From Spartobacteria bacterium (lineage in GTDB: Bacteria > Verrucomicrobiota > Verrucomicrobiia > Chthoniobacterales > UBA10450), in contig PNAA01000041.1 of the NCBI GenBank assembly GCA_003169975.1, positions 657-64,656 of the forward strand: a DNA stretch of 64,000 bases. The letters are read 5' to 3'. Shown here piece by piece: positions 44,002 to 53,312 of the stretch. How positions within the stretch are numbered: the first letter of the stretch is position 1; every line of letters starts with the position of its first letter. The notes under the pieces are model-generated. The model had not been told where the DNA came from, searched no databases, and saw only the letters and a program-made list of their open reading frames with translations. The position numbers were made by a program, and so were the translations under genes.

Positions 44002-45006
44002 TTAGGCAAGAGAGTCGTGAATCGCGCGCACTGCGCGCACCATTTGTTCGTATTCGTCCAACCCGAGCGCCTGCGCGCCATCCGACAGAGCGCGCTCCGG
44101 TTGGTCGTGCACCTCGACCATCAGACCATCCGCGCCCACCGCCACGCCGGCGCGGGCCAGCGGCGTGACCATGTATTTCCTTCCCGTGGCATGCGAGGCA
44201 TCGACGATCACCGGCAGATGCGAAATCCGGCGCACAGCGGGCACGGCCGCGAGATCAAGCATGCTCCGGGCGTGTTGGGTGAAGGCGCGCACGCCGCGCT
44301 CGCAAAGCACGATCTGGTAGTTGCCTTCCGCCATGATGTATTCGGCGGCGAGGAGCCATTCTTCCAAGGTCGCCGCCAGGCCGCGCTTGAGGAGCACCGG
44401 CAGACGCGAGCGGCCGGCGCGCCGGAGCAGGGAAAAATTCTGCATGTTGCGCGCGCCGATCTGGATCATGTCGGCGTAGCGCTCGACCATTTCCAGCCCG
44501 GCCTCGTCGACCGCCTCGGTCACGATCTTCAAGCCAAAGCGCTCACGGATTTCCGCCAATATCTTGAGCGCCTCTTCGCCCAGCCCGGCAAAAGCGTAGG
44601 GCGAGCTGCGCGGCTTGAAAGCGCCGCCACGAAAAAAGCGCGCGCCACTTTTTTGCACCGATTCCGCGATCGCAAACGCCTGCGCTCGCGACTCGATCGC
44701 ACACGGCCCGGCAATAATCGCGAGACCGCCATCGCCGATTTTCGCGTCGCCGATTTCAATCACCGTTCGCTCCGGCCGGAAATCGCGGGTGACGAGTTTG
44801 TACGGTTTGCTGATCGCGATTGCCTCGGCCACGCCCGGCATGTTTTCGAAGCGTGCCGGGTCGATCACGCCGGCATTTCCCGTGATGCCGATGGCCGTCC
44901 GCATCGTCCCGGGCATTGGGTGCGCGCGAAAGCCGAGCTCGGTGATGGCGCGAACGACGTCGGCCACTTCGGCTTCCGTCGCACGGGCGGTCATTACAAT
45001 CAGCAT
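44002..45006 (-). CDS. aroF: 3-deoxy-7-phosphoheptulonate synthase (AroF, type I-beta)
   Basis: A 334-residue DAHP synthase with an N-terminal ferredoxin-like regulatory domain ([20 protein letters not shown]). The KDPG-aldolase-like barrel has [46 protein letters not shown] and [15 protein letters not shown]. It makes the first committed step of aromatic amino acid synthesis. The N-terminal domain mediates feedback inhibition in this subclass. ATG at 45006; the TAA stop lies in a CGTTAGGC copy. Confidence 0.94.
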   Translation of the reverse strand: MLIVMTARATEAEVADVVRAITELGFRAHPMPGTMRTAIGITGNAGVIDPARFENMPGVAEAIAISKPYKLVTRDFRPERTVIEIGDAKIGDGGLAIIAGPCAIESRAQAFAIAESVQKSGARFFRGGAFKPRSSPYAFAGLGEEALKILAEIRERFGLKIVTEAVDEAGLEMVERYADMIQIGARNMQNFSLLRRAGRSRLPVLLKRGLAATLEEWLLAAEYIMAEGNYQIVLCERGVRAFTQHARSMLDLAAVPAVRRISHLPVIVDASHATGRKYMVTPLARAGVAVGADGLMVEVHDQPERALSDGAQALGLDEYEQMVRAVRAIHDSLA

Positions 45007-45083
45007 AGATTCAAGCGGTCGGTCACGCGGCGCGCTTCTGCAGTCTCGTTCGGCACGTGGACCTCGCAAGCAACGTCCGCGGC

Positions 45084-45108
45084 TGTAGCCCGCCTGAGGC
45101 GGGCTACA
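45084..45108. repeat. single GTAG-type palindrome
   Basis: A perfect 25-base palindrome with ends TGTAGCCCGCC/GGCGGGCTACA around TGA. It overlaps the prfB stop: read on the minus strand, its TGTAG gives the TAG. It may also end prfB transcription, though there is no T run. Confidence 0.8.
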
Positions 45109-46250
45109 ACTCGTTAGGCGTCGTTCCCTCGCCTTTCGTCGCCTTCTGCCCGCGCAGCTTCGCCTGGATAAAAAGATCGATGTCGCCGTCCATCACCGCC
45201 TGCACGTCGCTCGTCTCCGCGCCGGTGCGGTGATCCTTCACCATCTGATAAGGCTGGAAAACATACGATCGAATCTGGCTCCCCCACGCGACGTCGCCCT
45301 TCTCACCATACTGCCGGTCGATCTCGGCGCGCTTTTTATCCTGCTCGATTTCGTAGAGTTTTGCCTTGAGCATTTTCATCGCGAGCTCGCGGTTACGGCC
45401 CTGGCTGCGCTCCGCCTGGCAGGCGACGACGATCCCGCTCGGCTTGTGCACGATGCGCACCGCGGTTTCGACTTTGTTCACGTTCTGACCGCCTTTGCCC
45501 CCGGCGCGGAAGGTGTCGATCTCGATGTCCGCGGGATTCACTTCGATCGGCGCGGAGTCTGCGATTTCCGGAACGACATCAACGCTCGCAAAGGAGGTGT
45601 GCCGCCGCTTGTTCGCGTCGAAAGGCGAGATCCGCACGAGACGATGAACTCCGCGTTCGGTCGTCAGATAACCGTAGGCATATTCGCCGCTCACGAGCAG
45701 CGTGACCGACTTGATCCCGACTTCCTCGCCCTGCTGGATGTCGATCGTCTGCGCGCTGAAACCGCTCCGCTCGATCCAGCGCTGATACATCCGCAACAGC
45801 ATGTCGGCCCAATCACACGACTCCGTCCCGCCAGCACCGGAGTGAATGGTGACGAACGCGTTCGAGCGATCATTTTCGCCCGAAAGAAATTGCCGCAGCT
45901 CGAACTCCTCGAGTTTCTTCAGGAAGCGCGCATGCTCGGTCGCGATTTCTTTTTCCGCTCCCGCGCGCGCCGCCGGATCGGTTTCCTCCGCCGCCAGTTG
46001 TTGCAGCGCTTCAAAATCTTCCGCCTCGCGCTCGAGTTCGAGCAGCGGGTTGATCAAACCGCGCAGGCGCGAGACCTCCTCAACCTCGCCCTGGGAGCGT
46101 TCGCGGTTCGACCAGAAATCCGCGGCCGCCATCCGCGTTTCGAGTTCCGTTAGGCGGGATTGCAGCTTCGGCAGGTCAAAGAAACCTCCGCAGTTCGCCG
46201 ACGCGCGCGCGCAATTCTTCTGCGTTGATCGCTCCCACTTCCGTTGCCAT
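45104..46250 (-). CDS. prfB: peptide chain release factor 2, with programmed +1 frameshift
   Basis: RF2 with the SPF tripeptide ([16 protein letters not shown]) and the catalytic GGQ ([12 protein letters not shown]). The true start is ATG at 46250 ([20 protein letters not shown]). Codons 20-25 read CTG CGG AGG TTT CTT TGA C: an SD-like GGAGG, the slippery CTT and an in-frame TGA at 46178-46176. Skipping one base restores [12 protein letters not shown]... to the stop at 45104. This is the classic autoregulatory site: low RF2 favours the shift. The intact product is about 381 residues. Confidence 0.96.
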
Positions 46251-46289
46251 GGCAGAAGATAATCGGGCGCGCCCGCGTGCCAAATCAGA

Positions 46290-47360
46290 TCAACGGGCGC
46301 CATCCGCGAGGGCACAGACAAACAGACGCGACTTAAGCCCGGAGCGCCGGTTGTAGGTCTGTGCCAGCTCATCCGCGATCCGCGCGGCTTCGACGTTTTC
46401 GCAAAGGGTCACCGTGGCGCCGCCAAAGCCGCCTCCGGTTAATCGCGCGCCGTAAACGCCCGGAAGATCGCACGCGATCTCGACGAGCAGATCGAGTTCG
46501 GCAGTGCTGTTCTCAAAATTTTGCCGCGAGCTTTCGTGCGATTCGTTCATGAGCGCACCGAAGCCACGGCCGTCGTTCTGGGCGAGCAGGACCAGGGCGC
46601 GCCGGACCCGTTCGTTCTCACCGACGACGTGCGCCGCACGGCGCCGCAGGAGCGGCGGCAGATCGCGTTTGGCTAATTCGTTAGGCGAAATGTCGCGCAA
46701 CGCGACCAGACCGAGCGCCTCGGCGGCGGCGCGGGTTTCTTCGCGGCGCTGGTTGTAGAGGCCCTCGGTCAGCTCACGTTTCTTGCCGGATTCGGCAATG
46801 ATCAGCGCGAGCCCCGGAGGGAAAGGAATGGCCCGCACTTCATCGCTCCGCGCGTCGAAAAAAACAGCGTGGCCCGAGCGGCCGAAAATGGACGTGACCT
46901 GGTCGAGCAAACCGGATTGCACGCCGACGAATCGGTGCTCCGCGCGCTGGCAAAGCTTCGCGATCTCGAGCAGGGAGAGACGCGCGTTGAAGAGTCTGAG
47001 CAGAACGAAAGCGGTCGCGACTTCGAGCGCGGCGGAACTGGACAGCCCGCAACCGGGCGGCAGATCTCCTTCGATTTCGGCCGAAAACCCGCCAATCGAA
47101 AGACCGGCGTCGAGCAACTCCCTAACGACACCGAGCACATAGTTCACCCAGCGTCGTTCGTTTTCGGGTCGGAGATCTTCGACCGTAATCTCGAACCTGC
47201 CCATTGAGGAGGAACGGAGCGTGATGCGCCCGTCGTGGCGTCGTTCGCCGCTCACTTTCAGCCCGCGATCGATCGCGGCCGCGAGCACGACGCCCTGGTT
47301 GTAATCGGTGTGATTACCCAGCAGTTCCACCCGTCCCGGCGCGTAGGCTTCAGCGCGCAT
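46290..47360 (-). CDS. galK: galactokinase
   Basis: A 356-residue GHMP kinase: [15 protein letters not shown] (galactose-binding signature), [17 protein letters not shown] (ATP loop) and [15 protein letters not shown]. It phosphorylates galactose at C1. ATG at 47360 follows an in-frame TTG. It overlaps the end of the upstream hydrolase gene by 11 bases, and prfB lies 39 bases downstream. No galT/galE is adjacent in this window. Confidence 0.93.
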   Translation of the reverse strand: MRAEAYAPGRVELLGNHTDYNQGVVLAAAIDRGLKVSGERRHDGRITLRSSSMGRFEITVEDLRPENERRWVNYVLGVVRELLDAGLSIGGFSAEIEGDLPPGCGLSSSAALEVATAFVLLRLFNARLSLLEIAKLCQRAEHRFVGVQSGLLDQVTSIFGRSGHAVFFDARSDEVRAIPFPPGLALIIAESGKKRELTEGLYNQRREETRAAAEALGLVALRDISPNELAKRDLPPLLRRRAAHVVGENERVRRALVLLAQNDGRGFGALMNESHESSRQNFENSTAELDLLVEIACDLPGVYGARLTGGGFGGATVTLCENVEAARIADELAQTYNRRSGLKSRLFVCALADGAR

Positions 47361-47949
47361 CAACGAAGCGGGCGATCGTTTCGAGGATCCGGCGATCCAC
47401 CTCCTCCTGCGTTTCCCCGTCTGCCTGTAGCTGGCGTTTCCCTACGCCTAACGAGTGGTCGCCGCCTGCCACGACATGCAGAACGCTGAGAGCTTTCATT
47501 TCGGCGCGCACGCGTTCGAGCAGGTCCAGCGGACAAAGCGTGTCGCGTGTTCCCTGCACAAACAGAATCGACCTAGCCAACGCGCGCAGAACTTCGTCGC
47601 GCAGCTTGCTCCGATCGCCCATCGCGCAGAGCGGATAGCCAAGGCAAACCACGCCGTCCACCTCCTCCTCCAACGCCACATGACATCCGATCCGCCCGCC
47701 CATGCTTTTGCCGATCAAGATCGTCGGCGCGCCGGCACCGGTCTTCGCCCGCGCGTCGGCCAGAGCCTCTCGATGCGCTGCGATCAGTTGCGGCAGACGA
47801 TCGGGTCGCTTCCGGCCTTCACGCATATACGGGTAGTCCAACGTCTCCACCTCGCCGATTTCTTGCAGACGCTCCCTCCAGCGTTGCATCCAGGGATGCG
47901 ACGACGGAGCCCCGGCACCGGGCGCGAAAAGGAAAAGCGGTCTTGGCAT
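47350..47949 (-). CDS. alpha/beta hydrolase (KANSL3/TEX30-like)
   Basis: A 199-residue small alpha/beta hydrolase: LFLFAPGAGAPSSHPWM, nucleophile elbow LIGKSMGGRIG, FVQGTRDTLCPL and VVAGGDHSL (catalytic His). The substrate is unknown. ATG at 47949 (MPRPLFLFAPG) was chosen because longer starts would run into the divergent dehydratase promoter. Confidence 0.82.
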   Translation of the reverse strand: MPRPLFLFAPGAGAPSSHPWMQRWRERLQEIGEVETLDYPYMREGRKRPDRLPQLIAAHREALADARAKTGAGAPTILIGKSMGGRIGCHVALEEEVDGVVCLGYPLCAMGDRSKLRDEVLRALARSILFVQGTRDTLCPLDLLERVRAEMKALSVLHVVAGGDHSLGVGKRQLQADGETQEEVDRRILETIARFVDAR

Positions 47950-48001
47950 TTCTTCGTAGTTTGATTCCCATTCTGCATCCTGGAATGAAACCAACAAGCC
48001 C

Positions 48002-48964
48002 ATGACGATTCCGCCTGTCCGTCCGATCACGCTGACCGACATCCAGGAAGCGCGAGAGCGCATCGCCCGCACCGTCGTGCGCACCCCGCTCGTTAGGCTG
48101 GAGTTGGGACCGGAATTCCCCGACATCCGCCTAAAACTCGAAAATCTCCAGCCGATCAACGCTTACAAACTGCGCGGCGCCGCGAACGCCGTCGCGCTGC
48201 TGCCCGTTTCCGAGCGGGCGCGCGGCGTGTGGACAATCAGCGCGGGGAATGCCGGACAAGGCGTCGCCTATGCGGCGCGGCAGGCCGGTGTGCCGTGCAG
48301 CGTGGTCGTGATCGAAACCGCGCCGGCGGCCAAGGTCGACCGCATGCGCGCGCTCGGGGCGAAGCTGTTCCCGGTCCCATACGAAGTCGCGTGGAAGGCT
48401 TTGGACGACCGCGCCTTTCCCGGGGTGGAAGGGACATTCGTCCACCCGTTCGACGATCACAATTTCATCGCCGGTCACGCCACGATGGGTCTCGAGATTC
48501 TGGAAGATGCACCGGATACCGCCGCGGTCATCGCGAGCATTGGCGGCGGCGGACTCATCACGGGCGTCGGGAGCGCGCTCAAGGCGCTCCGACCAGAGAT
48601 CAAAATCTGGGGCGTGGAACCGGAAACCGCCGCCCCAATGTCGCTCTCCCTCGTCGCGGGATCTCCGCAGGAATTCAAGGATTGGAAAGCGTCCTTCGTC
48701 GATGGCGCGGGCGGCCAGAGCGTCTTCCCGCGGATGTGGGAACGAATGAAACCGATCATTGATGGTTCGTTAGTCGTTAGCCTGGAAGAGACGCGAAAAG
48801 CGATGCGCCTGATGGCGGAGAAAGCGCGCGTCATTGCGGAGGGCGCGGGCGCGCTGCCGCTGGCCGCGGCGTTGACCGGAAAGGCCGGGCCGGGCCCGAT
48901 CGTCTGCATCGTCTCCGGCGGAAACGTGGACCTGAAAAAGTTTTGTGAGTTGATCAACTTGTAG
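48002..48964 (+). CDS. threonine/serine dehydratase-like PLP enzyme
   Basis: A 320-residue fold-type II PLP enzyme. The Schiff-base Lys is in NLQPINAYKLRGAAN, a Gly loop reads SIGGGGLITGVG, and VCIVSGGNVDL closes it. It resembles catabolic threonine dehydratase or serine racemase (TdcB-like); it lacks the C-terminal regulatory domain of biosynthetic IlvA. The TAG stop is formed by the TGTAG end of a palindromic element. Confidence 0.85.
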   Translation: MTIPPVRPITLTDIQEARERIARTVVRTPLVRLELGPEFPDIRLKLENLQPINAYKLRGAANAVALLPVSERARGVWTISAGNAGQGVAYAARQAGVPCSVVVIETAPAAKVDRMRALGAKLFPVPYEVAWKALDDRAFPGVEGTFVHPFDDHNFIAGHATMGLEILEDAPDTAAVIASIGGGGLITGVGSALKALRPEIKIWGVEPETAAPMSLSLVAGSPQEFKDWKASFVDGAGGQSVFPRMWERMKPIIDGSLVVSLEETRKAMRLMAEKARVIAEGAGALPLAAALTGKAGPGPIVCIVSGGNVDLKKFCELINL

Positions 48965-49034
48965 CAGCGCTCTATGAGCGCCGAACGTCCGTCCGGCAAT
49001 CGGGCGCTTTCGGCGGTCACAGACCGCCGCTACA
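48960..49034. repeat. GTAG-type REPIN-like element
   Basis: 75 bases, ends TGTAGC/GCTACA. The left arm GGCGCTCATAGAGCGC (complement form) and the right arm CGGCGGTCACAGACCGCCG are hairpins. It fills the gap between the dehydratase and the ornithine-cyclodeaminase-family gene and supplies the stop of the first. Confidence 0.8.
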
Positions 49035-49042
49035 ATGGCGCC

Positions 49043-49981
49043 ATGTTTTTCGACGAAGAAAAAGTGCGCTCGCTCCTGCGGATGGAGGACCTGATCCCGG
49101 CGATGGCGAACGCGCTGCGCGATTTGTCTGCGGGCAAAGTCGAACAACCACTCCGGCTGGTTTTGCCGGTGGCCGAGCACAAGGGTTTTTTCGGAGTGAT
49201 GCCGGCCTCCGGCGGCGCGCTCGGGGCCAAGCTGGTCACGTTTTACCCTAATAACCAGGGCATCCCGACACATCACGCCATGATTCTGCTCTTTCGCCCG
49301 GAAACCGGCGAACCGCTCGTAACGATGGACGGACGACTGATCACCGAGATGCGCACCGCAGCGGTCTCCGCCGTCGCGACCGATCTCCTCTCCCGGCGCG
49401 AGGTTGGGGTTCTCGCTCTCCTTGGCTCAGGGGTGCAGGCGCAGAGCCATCTCGAGGCGCTGCGGATCGTTAGGCAGTTTCGCGAGGTGCGCGTCTGGAG
49501 CCCGCGACGCGCGGGTGAATTTGCAAAGCAATTCGGCGTCATTGCCGTGGCATCAGCCGAGGAAGCAGTGCGCGGCGCCGACGTGATCGTGGTGGCGACG
49601 TCCGCAACGAAGCCGGTCCTGAAGGGTGAGTGGTTGTCGCCCGGAGCGCACATCAACGCGGTCGGCGCGACGCGACCGAACTGGCGCGAGTTGGATGACG
49701 AAGCACTGCGTCAAGCGCGCATCTACGTCGAGTCGCGGGAAGCGGCGACGAAGGAATCCGGCGACATTATCGCTGCGGGAAAAATTTTTGCCGAACTCGG
49801 AGAAGTCGTAGCGGGATCGAAGGCCGGGCGCGAATCCGACGAAGAGATCACATTGTATAAATCGGTCGGCGTCGCGGTGGAGGATATTGTCGCGGCGAGT
49901 CTCGTCTATCGGCGAGCGACCGTGGGGACTTCCTCCAGGGTGCTGGCTGGGGAGGACTCCCGAAACAAGCCTTCATGTTAG
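49043..49981 (+). CDS. ornithine cyclodeaminase/mu-crystallin family protein
   Basis: A 312-residue protein: MEDLIPAMANALRDLSAG, MDGRLITEMRTAAVSAVAT, the Rossmann loop LALLGSGVQAQSHLEAL, INAVGATRPNWREL, and the C-terminal DEEITLYKSVGVAVEDIVAA. Members include ornithine cyclodeaminase, alanine dehydrogenase and ketimine reductase; the substrate is unclear. Directly after the threonine dehydratase-like gene, it may act on an amino or keto acid. Degraded copies of its 3' end recur at about 51410 and 53520. Confidence 0.88.
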   Translation: MFFDEEKVRSLLRMEDLIPAMANALRDLSAGKVEQPLRLVLPVAEHKGFFGVMPASGGALGAKLVTFYPNNQGIPTHHAMILLFRPETGEPLVTMDGRLITEMRTAAVSAVATDLLSRREVGVLALLGSGVQAQSHLEALRIVRQFREVRVWSPRRAGEFAKQFGVIAVASAEEAVRGADVIVVATSATKPVLKGEWLSPGAHINAVGATRPNWRELDDEALRQARIYVESREAATKESGDIIAAGKIFAELGEVVAGSKAGRESDEEITLYKSVGVAVEDIVAASLVYRRATVGTSSRVLAGEDSRNKPSC

Positions 49982-50152
49982 TACGCTATCAACTGTTATA
50001 GGACATCGCTGTCCTACAACACAACATTTCGCCATAACGATCTTTGTCTTTTCAGGCTTCGACTTCACCCTTGCTATGAAATGGACGCGGTTGGAAGATT
50101 CGCCGCGCGTGTTACGGGCAACGCGCCCTAATAACTCTGCTCCGCCAATGCC

Positions 50153-51097
50153 ATGATCTCCAGTATCGACGATGCCGTTGAGGCGCTCTACGATCTAAAT
50201 GTGGGCGTGATCGGCCATGGGGCAGATCGTCACGAAAGACCACATAAACCCACCATGCTCCTGGCCGTCCTCGATTTGATTGCGACCGGAGCGGCGACAC
50301 CTGACAGAATCCGCTGGTCGGAGGAATTGCGCTCGCGCTTTTCCGTCTACTTTGCTCTGGTCCGCAGCCACAACGATCAGTGCACTCCGGAAAATCCTTT
50401 TCTTTACCTACGACAGGACAAGTTCTGGGAACCGCTTCGTTTACAGATCGATGGACCGGTGCCGTTGCAATCCACGCCCACGGCCGGAGACGCTGCCGGC
50501 GGGATGGTCTTTGCGAAACTGGTTGGTGGACTGGAGACGTTCGTTCTCTCTGCGCCGAATCGGCTGTCCCTGCGTCTCGCGATTGTGTCGCGCTATTTTC
50601 CGCGGCTGCGAGCTGCGCTTCTGCCTCGGTTCGCTGATGGTGGGGAAGCTCCGGCCGAAGAGATTCCTAGCGTGAAAGAATCGGCAGACATGCTGCACGG
50701 ACGCAGTCCCGCCTTCCGTCGCAAGATCCTCGAGATTTATGACTGCCAGTGCACCGCCTGCGGCTTGCGGATCAGAATGCCCGAGGTCAACGATCTCACT
50801 TTCGTCGACGCCGCTCACCTGATCCCGTTTGAAGTAGAGCCCAACGACAATCCCACCAATGGCATTGCACTCTGCAAAAACCACCATTGGGCGATGGATC
50901 GTTTTCTTATCGCTCCGTGCCCTGCGGCCGACGGCAGCGGTATCTGGCGTGCGTCGCGGAAGCTCAAGGGCCGGCGTTCCCGCGGCGAGGAGGAGTTATT
51001 GTTGCTTGATGGAGAGCCTGTCCTTCCTCCCGTCGAGGAGGCTTTCAAGCCCGACCCCAGGAGTCTCAGGTGGCGATGCGAGAGGCTCGCGGCCTGA
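50153..51097 (+). CDS. HNH endonuclease with SBD-like N-terminus (candidate type IV restriction enzyme)
   Basis: 314 residues. The N-terminal part has ERPHKPTMLLAVLDLIATG (about 28-47) and PENPFLYLRQDKFWEPL. This resembles the sulfur-binding domain that recognises phosphorothioated DNA in ScoMcrA-type enzymes. The C-terminal part is an HNH_2 nuclease: CQCTACG, DAAHLIPFEVEPNDNPTNG and IALCKNHHWAMD. It would cut modified foreign DNA. The SBD call is by pattern only. No dnd or methylase genes are adjacent. The gene lies in a stretch with remnant repeats and no exact 9-mer copy, consistent with acquisition. Confidence 0.68.
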   Translation: MISSIDDAVEALYDLNVGVIGHGADRHERPHKPTMLLAVLDLIATGAATPDRIRWSEELRSRFSVYFALVRSHNDQCTPENPFLYLRQDKFWEPLRLQIDGPVPLQSTPTAGDAAGGMVFAKLVGGLETFVLSAPNRLSLRLAIVSRYFPRLRAALLPRFADGGEAPAEEIPSVKESADMLHGRSPAFRRKILEIYDCQCTACGLRIRMPEVNDLTFVDAAHLIPFEVEPNDNPTNGIALCKNHHWAMDRFLIAPCPAADGSGIWRASRKLKGRRSRGEEELLLLDGEPVLPPVEEAFKPDPRSLRWRCERLAA

Positions 51098-51214
51098 ATC
51101 ATTTGCTGATGTTCCGGTTTCTTCGTTAGGGGGTCAATTCAGGCGTGCGACATGGCCAATCAACTTTCTGCATTAGAATAGCCAATTTTGGCAAAACTTA
51201 GCATTCTACAAGTC

Positions 51215-51457
51215 ATGGCGACCGCACTTTGTCGAAAGCGAGACCTAGCCGCCCGCTATTCCGTTAGCACGCGAACAATAGATCGCTGGATAAAAGGGCA
51301 GACGATTCCCATCGTCCGCATCGGCCCCCGGTGTATCAGATTCTCTCCAGAGCGATGTGACATGGCGCTCCAAGCGTTCGAGATCAAGGCGGTGACGGAG
51401 AACGCGGGACGAAGCGGCGTCGCGGCGGAAGATATCGTGGCCGCAGATTTGGTTTAA
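51215..51457 (+). CDS. small helix-turn-helix (excisionase-like) protein with OCD-like tail
   Basis: About 80 residues from ATG at 51215 (a TTG at 51188 would add nine). The middle is an AlpA/MerR-like HTH: LAARYSVSTRTIDRWIKGQ, then IGPRCIRFSPERC. Such proteins often serve as excisionases or small regulators on mobile elements. The last 13 residues, GVAAEDIVAADLV, match the tail of the ornithine-cyclodeaminase family (GVAVEDIVAASLV in the gene 1.5 kb upstream), so the gene seems fused to a leftover of that gene. Confidence 0.6.
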   Translation: MATALCRKRDLAARYSVSTRTIDRWIKGQTIPIVRIGPRCIRFSPERCDMALQAFEIKAVTENAGRSGVAAEDIVAADLV

Positions 51458-51500
51458 CGGCAAGCCGACGGAAAAAATTCCTGAGGCTGGCGACCGCCCG

Positions 51501-53312
51501 CTAGGGTGAAAGCGCGTAGACCTCAACCAATGCCACCCCGGCTGTGTTGTTGGCCCCGCCCACAATCGCGGTATACGCGCCCGGCTGCAGAGTGGCGACG
51601 ATCGCCGACTCCCGATCGTCGGTCGGGGGGACGGTCGTAGCGATGATTTCTTGTTCCTGGTCGGTCCGCCAGTTGTCGTTGCGGAAGATCAAAGAACCGG
51701 CGCTGTCGTGCAGTTCGAGAACCGGATCGGCCAATGCTCCGCTGATGCCCGCCGCGGTGAGAGAAGGCCCGAGCGCGCGCACAATCACCTTGGTCGGCGC
51801 GGTGCCGCCGATGATGAAACCGCCGATCATGACATCGTCCCCCAGCCCGACATCTCCCCGGGTGGAGATGTTGCGCACACTGGATTGAGTGGTGGAAAGA
51901 TCGTAAACCTCGCAGAGTGCGACACCGGTCGTGCCACCCTCACCGCGCAGGACCGCCGTGTAGTTGCCGGCAGGCAGACTGGCGTTGATCACTGCCTCTC
52001 TCGGATCGGTGGGTTGCAAATCAACCGGGACGGTGCCGGGCGGTAGCGTGGTCCAGTCCGAGTTCTGGGCGAGTAGCGTCCCACTGGAATCGTAGAGCTC
52101 GACCTCGGGGTTGCCCAAGACTTTGGGAACTCCCGCGCCCGCGAGCGACGGGCCGAGAGCCCGGATGAGCACATTCTTCTCGGCAGCGCCGGCGACAATG
52201 AAGCCGCCGATCAGGACGCCATCGCCACTGCGGACTTGCAGGCGGGTGGAAATGTTAAGCAGGGAATTGGGTTGATTGAATGGGGTCGGCGTCGGGGTGG
52301 GGCTCGGAGTCGGCGTCGGGGTGGGGCTCGGAGTCGGCGTCTGGGTGGGGCTCGGAGTCGGGGTCGGGTTGGCAAAGAGCGCGGCAATCCATGACATCGC
52401 GCGATCTCCCACCGTCTCGGACGTGCCCGGAATAACGACATCCCAGTTTGCCCAGGCATGCCCACTCCCGGCCACCCGGACGCGCTCGTAATTCGTCACG
52501 CCTAACGAATCGCAGCGGGCGGTAAAATCGTCCTGCTGATCCGGTGGCATGTTATCATTGTCCGAGAACACAGTGAGGATCGGCCGAAGGTCCGGAGTGA
52601 TGTAGCTATCGGGCGAGTATTGAATCAGCTTGGCCAGGTCCGTGGTGCTCGGTGCCGACGGATAGGTGTCGGACACCGGGATGAAATTGGTGACGATGCT
52701 CGCGAAGCTCCCGATGTTCGTCGACGATGAATTCCAATCGTCGAATTCGTGCGCCCCAGACAAATCGACCCCGCCCAGCGGCCGATCGTTCGCCGTCCAC
52801 GCCGGGCCGGTCGGGCTACCGTGAGTATCCGCGCAGAGCACTGTCGTGTGCGAGCCTCCGGCGCTTCCGCCCATGGCCGCCACCTGCCCGTTGCAGAATG
52901 AACTCTGGCGCGCAGCGAGCACCGCAACTTCGCAGTCGTCGTATTGCAAAGGCGCGTAGGCGGGTGCGGTTTGACCCGGAAGTTTCCATGCATCGGTGTC
53001 GCCGGGTGGGGCCAGTCGATACCAGATCGCGAGGGCGACATATCCGTTCGCCGCACACCGCTGCGAGGCAGTTACCTGTTGCGGTGAGCTTGTCGGGTCG
53101 TTGGACGTGAAGCCGCCGCCGTGAATCGTCACAACGACGGGATAGGGTCCATTCCCATAAATCGCCGGATCGGGTGAGTAACGAATCCAATTCAGAACCG
53201 AGCCGTCCGGAGCCGTTCCGTATTGCTCAGTCACCGGGGCTGGAGTCGAGGCTCGCGCCGCGGCGACAAACAGAAGGGCCAGAGGGATAAGATTTGCGGG
53301 GCGGAATGTCAT
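51501..53312 (-). CDS. secreted alpha/beta hydrolase with two C-terminal NISTR repeats
   Basis: About 603 residues from ATG at 53312. A signal peptide (NLIPLALLFVAAARA) leads to an esterase/lipase-like hydrolase (TIHGGGFTSND, nucleophile elbow AAMGGSAGGSHT, His in AGSGHAWANW). A Thr/Pro/Ser linker coded by a minisatellite follows, then two repeats of about 120 residues (NISTRLQVRSGDGVLIGGF...; NISTRGDVGLGDDVMIGGF...). It is likely outer-surface or extracellular. The substrate is unknown; a small ester or polysaccharide acetyl group is possible. Confidence 0.83.
   Translation of the reverse strand: MTFRPANLIPLALLFVAAARASTPAPVTEQYGTAPDGSVLNWIRYSPDPAIYGNGPYPVVVTIHGGGFTSNDPTSSPQQVTASQRCAANGYVALAIWYRLAPPGDTDAWKLPGQTAPAYAPLQYDDCEVAVLAARQSSFCNGQVAAMGGSAGGSHTTVLCADTHGSPTGPAWTANDRPLGGVDLSGAHEFDDWNSSSTNIGSFASIVTNFIPVSDTYPSAPSTTDLAKLIQYSPDSYITPDLRPILTVFSDNDNMPPDQQDDFTARCDSLGVTNYERVRVAGSGHAWANWDVVIPGTSETVGDRAMSWIAALFANPTPTPSPTQTPTPSPTPTPTPSPTPTPTPFNQPNSLLNISTRLQVRSGDGVLIGGFIVAGAAEKNVLIRALGPSLAGAGVPKVLGNPEVELYDSSGTLLAQNSDWTTLPPGTVPVDLQPTDPREAVINASLPAGNYTAVLRGEGGTTGVALCEVYDLSTTQSSVRNISTRGDVGLGDDVMIGGFIIGGTAPTKVIVRALGPSLTAAGISGALADPVLELHDSAGSLIFRNDNWRTDQEQEIIATTVPPTDDRESAIVATLQPGAYTAIVGGANNTAGVALVEVYALSP
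52283..52369. repeat. 24-bp minisatellite coding for a Thr/Pro/Ser linker
   Basis: About three and a half copies of GTCGGGGTGGGGCTCGGAGT plus CGGC, with a few changes. On the minus strand it encodes PTPTPSP repeats linking the hydrolase to its C-terminal repeats. Confidence 0.85.

Noticed and set aside
44017-45117. Open frame of 366 codons on the plus strand opposite aroF
   Set aside because: AroF has full family motifs on the other strand; the plus-strand product is a compositional shadow.
52283-52369. Possible CRISPR-like direct repeats
   Set aside because: The units are contiguous with no unique spacers and encode a Thr/Pro/Ser linker, so this is a coding minisatellite.
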